Shown here piece after piece: positions 32,160 through 34,390 of a DNA stretch of 34,390 nt. The DNA lies in assembly GCA_964625865.1 (NCBI GenBank), contig CAZVEV010000033.1:1-34390 (forward strand), given 5' to 3'. The position numbers and the translations under genes are program-made. The notes beneath the pieces are model-generated. The model searched no databases and had not been told where the DNA came from. It worked only from the letters and a program-made list of their open reading frames with translations. The stretch comes from CAZVEV01 sp964625865 (GTDB lineage: Bacteria; Planctomycetota; Phycisphaerae; SM23-33). Position 1 is the first letter of the stretch, and the number at the start of each line of letters is the position of its first letter.

Positions 32160-33545
32160 CTATGCGCGTCTACGACGCCGACGCAGCCCCAGCAAGCCGA
32201 CCGCGGCCAGCGCGAGGGTCGCCGGTTCCGGAACGCCCAGCGTGTAATAGCCGTCGGTGAACATGCTTCCGGAAAGCCCGGTGAAGTCCACGGTCGTGCC
32301 GGTCAACGTGCCGGTGGCCAACGACGAAAACGGGCCGCCGTCCGTCGAACTGAATAGCAGTTCGGTGAAGCCGGCGTTGGGTGATCCCAGTCCGCCGTCG
32401 GTCCAATCGAACGCCAGGTCGAGGGTTTCGTCGCCGTCGAAGTTGGTCACATCGAGGTACCAGACACGGTCCCACCGGTTCGCCAGTTCGGCATTGGTGA
32501 CCGTGGCATGTCCGGCAAGCATCGAATCGTCCGCGTCCAGCCCGGCGGTGGCCTCGAAACCGAAGCCGGCGGCTCCGCTGCTGGTCACCGAACCGCCCGC
32601 CAGGTTCGCCACGCCGAAGAGATCCAGGTCGTAGTCGCCGTTGGCGGTTTCATCCCCGGCGTAGACGTCGCTGGAGATCACCGGCCGACCGGCGCCGCTG
32701 GTGGTCGACTTGTCGTATTTGGCCGCCAGGTAGTTGTCGATGACGATTCGCTCCGCGGCGTTCAGGGCGCGGTTGAAGATGGCCAACTCGCCGATGTCGC
32801 CGGCGAAGTTAGGGGCCCCGATGTTGCCTGAGCCCTGCGATTGGTCGCCGATATTCAGCACGCCGGTGCTGAAGTTGTGCGTGTTCCCGCCCGATCCGGA
32901 ACCGTGCGACGTGCCGTCGATATACAAGCGGTAGTTGTTGATTCCGCTGCCGGGATAGACGTTCGTGAGGGTTCTCAGCGTATTGAGGCCGATGGCCGTG
33001 GTATAGGTCGGCGCGCCGCCGTTGAGACGGTTGACTGTTTTCGTGGCATTCTCGAACGAAAGATGCGAGTTGGACCGGTTGGCCTGGCCACCAAAGGAGG
33101 CGTCGCCCAGACCGAAGATCGAGCGATGGTGGTCGCCGGAGCCGAAGGTGCTCACCGAAAACGCGCCCACGGCAGTGAAGGCTGTGTCGCCCGAAAACGC
33201 AGTCTGCAGCGACGCGCTGTCCGACGTGGAGAGCACCTGATTGGTGGCCGTCGTGTAGCGGACGACCGGCTGGGAATTGAAGATGTTCGTCTTGAACGTC
33301 GGTCGCGTGGCTCCCGCCCCGGTTGCCGTGCGGCCCGTATTTCCGCTGCTGTCGGTCCACGAGGAAACCACAGTGCCGTCCGCCAGGCCGATCGTGTCGG
33401 CCAGAAACCAATACTCCAGATTCGACGAACCGTCGGTCAGACCAATGCCGCCCGGTCCTGTGCCGCCGGTGAGGGGAGCGGCCGACGCGACCAGCGGGGT
33501 GACAAGCCCAACGGCAACAACAGTGCTGAGAAGGATGCGTGACAT
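32160..33545 (-). CDS. LamG-domain PEP-CTERM surface protein
   Basis: 461 aa; signal peptide ILLSTVVAVGLVTPLVASAA. Residues ~40-270 form a LamG/jelly-roll domain: LEYWFLADTIGLADGTVVSSWTDSSGN, RSIFGLGDAS, YRLYIDGTSHGSGSGG and IGELAIFNRALNAAERIVIDNYLAAKY, the last being the typical LamG terminus. A second region (ANGDYDLDLFGVA to DTLDLAFDWTDGG) is a beta domain often seen after LamG in planctomycete surface proteins. The tail VPEPATLALAAVGLLGLRRRRRR is a PEP-CTERM signal. It most likely binds glycans and is anchored by exosortase. It shares strongly similar C-terminal DNA with the gene at 33607. Confidence 0.92.
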   Translation of the reverse strand: MSRILLSTVVAVGLVTPLVASAAPLTGGTGPGGIGLTDGSSNLEYWFLADTIGLADGTVVSSWTDSSGNTGRTATGAGATRPTFKTNIFNSQPVVRYTTATNQVLSTSDSASLQTAFSGDTAFTAVGAFSVSTFGSGDHHRSIFGLGDASFGGQANRSNSHLSFENATKTVNRLNGGAPTYTTAIGLNTLRTLTNVYPGSGINNYRLYIDGTSHGSGSGGNTHNFSTGVLNIGDQSQGSGNIGAPNFAGDIGELAIFNRALNAAERIVIDNYLAAKYDKSTTSGAGRPVISSDVYAGDETANGDYDLDLFGVANLAGGSVTSSGAAGFGFEATAGLDADDSMLAGHATVTNAELANRWDRVWYLDVTNFDGDETLDLAFDWTDGGLGSPNAGFTELLFSSTDGGPFSSLATGTLTGTTVDFTGLSGSMFTDGYYTLGVPEPATLALAAVGLLGLRRRRRRA

Positions 33546-33606
33546 TTTTTCACCTGACCTTTGCTCAGGGGGTGTTACGTAATACGGTCGTCAAGAAAAC
33601 CTCGTA

Positions 33607-34272
33607 TCATCGCCTCCGCCGACGCAGTCCCAGCAGGCCGACGGCAACCAGGGCGAGGGTGGTCGGCTCGGGGATGATATCCAATCGCGGCGGGCTGCCG
33701 GTTGTCCGGTCCAGGAACGTCGAGTTGCCCCCGGTCGTCAGCCGGATCACCACCAGGGTGGCCACGTCGTTCGTGTCGGCCTGGATGAAGGACAGAAGGG
33801 CCGCGTTGCTGAGGCTGATCGTATCGCCGGCGCTCACGCTGTTGGCATCGCCGAGCTGGGTGAGCTTGGTGTCATCGACCAGGTCGGCGCTGCCGTCGTA
33901 AACAACGCCGGCGCCGGGGTCGTAGTTGACGCTGCCCTCGATGAACACTTCGTCATTGGCCGTGCCGTCCGGCACGCCGAAGATCCGGTAGTCATACGTC
34001 CCCTGAAACTGGACAACCGTGTCCGAGTTTGCGGTGAGCATGAACGTAACCGACGTCACGCCAGGGCCGAACAGCGACGAGTCGAAGCGGAACATCCCGT
34101 AGCGGTCGGTCGAGTTGTTCGTGGACTGCTTGATGTGGATGCCGTTCTCGACGGTCGGTCCCCGTCTAACGCTGTGGTCCTGCGATGCGACGATAATCGC
34201 GGCCGACGCCGCCTGCGCGCAGGTCACGACAGACAGCCCTATAACCAACGCTCTGAGCATTCTGGAACTCAT
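33607..34272 (-). CDS. small PEP-CTERM surface protein (DNRLRE-like beta domain)
   Basis: 221 aa. Signal peptide MLRALVIGLSVVTCAQAASAA, then a single beta domain with YGMFRFDSSLFGPGVTSVTFMLTAN, YDYRIFGVPDGTANDEV and LVVIRLTTGG, a pattern like DNRLRE/CBM96 carbohydrate-binding domains (moderate confidence). The tail IPEPTTLALVAVGLLGLRRRR is PEP-CTERM; its Thr at the fifth position differs from the more common Ala. It starts 61 bp upstream of the LamG gene, so the three PEP-CTERM genes may be one transcript. Confidence 0.88.
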   Translation of the reverse strand: MSSRMLRALVIGLSVVTCAQAASAAIIVASQDHSVRRGPTVENGIHIKQSTNNSTDRYGMFRFDSSLFGPGVTSVTFMLTANSDTVVQFQGTYDYRIFGVPDGTANDEVFIEGSVNYDPGAGVVYDGSADLVDDTKLTQLGDANSVSAGDTISLSNAALLSFIQADTNDVATLVVIRLTTGGNSTFLDRTTGSPPRLDIIPEPTTLALVAVGLLGLRRRRR

Positions 34273-34293
34273 CGTAGTTTGCTCCCTATTGTC

Positions 34294-34354
34294 ACTGATA
34301 CGACACCTGATTCTGCGTGAGGGTGCGTCTGTGGCCCGGGGGTGAGGGGTTTGG
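34294..34354. repeat. 61-bp direct repeat, copy 2
   Basis: Partner of 31239-31299 (53 of 61 identical), about 3.06 kb apart. It lies just upstream of the third PEP-CTERM gene, so the two copies bracket the three-gene block. A hairpin CGAGCG-ttcgg-CGCTCG follows at 34363-34379. Confidence 0.8.
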
Positions 34355-34390
34355 GGAGAGGCCGAGCGTTCGGCGCTCGCGTGATCCTCT

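Noticed and set aside
1..34390. RNA genes, transposase, exosortase or FGE in the window
   Set aside because: No tRNA or rRNA pattern, and no ORF with the relevant motifs, was seen by reading; a covariance-model search was not possible.

Overview
The window is a G+C-rich bacterial chromosome segment that most resembles a planctomycete, probably of the class Phycisphaerae. This is inferred from three things: four secreted proteins with PEP-CTERM tails (VPEPAT/IPEPTT, a hydrophobic stretch, then an Arg-rich end); many secreted LamG, sulfatase and glycosidase proteins; and a short division/cell-wall (dcw) cluster that stops after ftsW. No rRNA, tRNA, CRISPR array, integrase or transposase was recognised.

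Layout. 1-6065: glycan-related secreted proteins: a 5'-truncated LamG plus Sde182/DUF1593 protein, a LamG protein with six internal beta-type repeats, an alpha/beta-hydrolase esterase and a BNR/sialidase-like protein. 6068-7165: an M23 peptidase, divergent from the next block. 7611-17553: mraZ, an unrecognised 80-aa gene, rsmH, a LysM membrane protein, an FtsL-like protein, ftsI-type PBP, murE, murF, mraY and ftsW, all on the + strand. murD, murG, murC, ddl, ftsQ, ftsA and ftsZ are absent from this cluster. 17927-20048: a PEP-CTERM protein behind a consensus sigma-70 promoter, then a PfkB-family sugar kinase. 20099-21402: a zinc-ribbon membrane protein and a PIN toxin/antitoxin pair. 21441-24395: a Tat-exported sulfatase and a uroporphyrinogen-decarboxylase-like protein flanked by direct repeats. 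24745-28118 (minus strand): folP, cdaA and cdaR (folate synthesis and c-di-AMP synthesis). 28220-34272: a GH5-like glycosidase, a secreted protein carrying a palindromic insertion, an Rhs remnant and three PEP-CTERM genes on the minus strand.

Together the genes describe a heterotroph that attacks sulfated or acetylated polysaccharides outside the cell (sulfatase, esterase, glycosidases, LamG binding proteins, sugar-acid kinase). It makes a meso-diaminopimelate peptidoglycan, judged by the DNPR motif in MurE, and probably controls mraZ expression through an array of GGGA boxes over its promoter. The most unusual structures are a 102-bp palindromic element inserted in frame in a coding gene (30351-30452), a duplication of the murE 5' end giving a 17-codon decoy ORF (12235-12362), a 20-bp perfect stem between folP and cdaA, a variant DGA motif in CdaA, and two families of direct repeats bracketing accessory genes.
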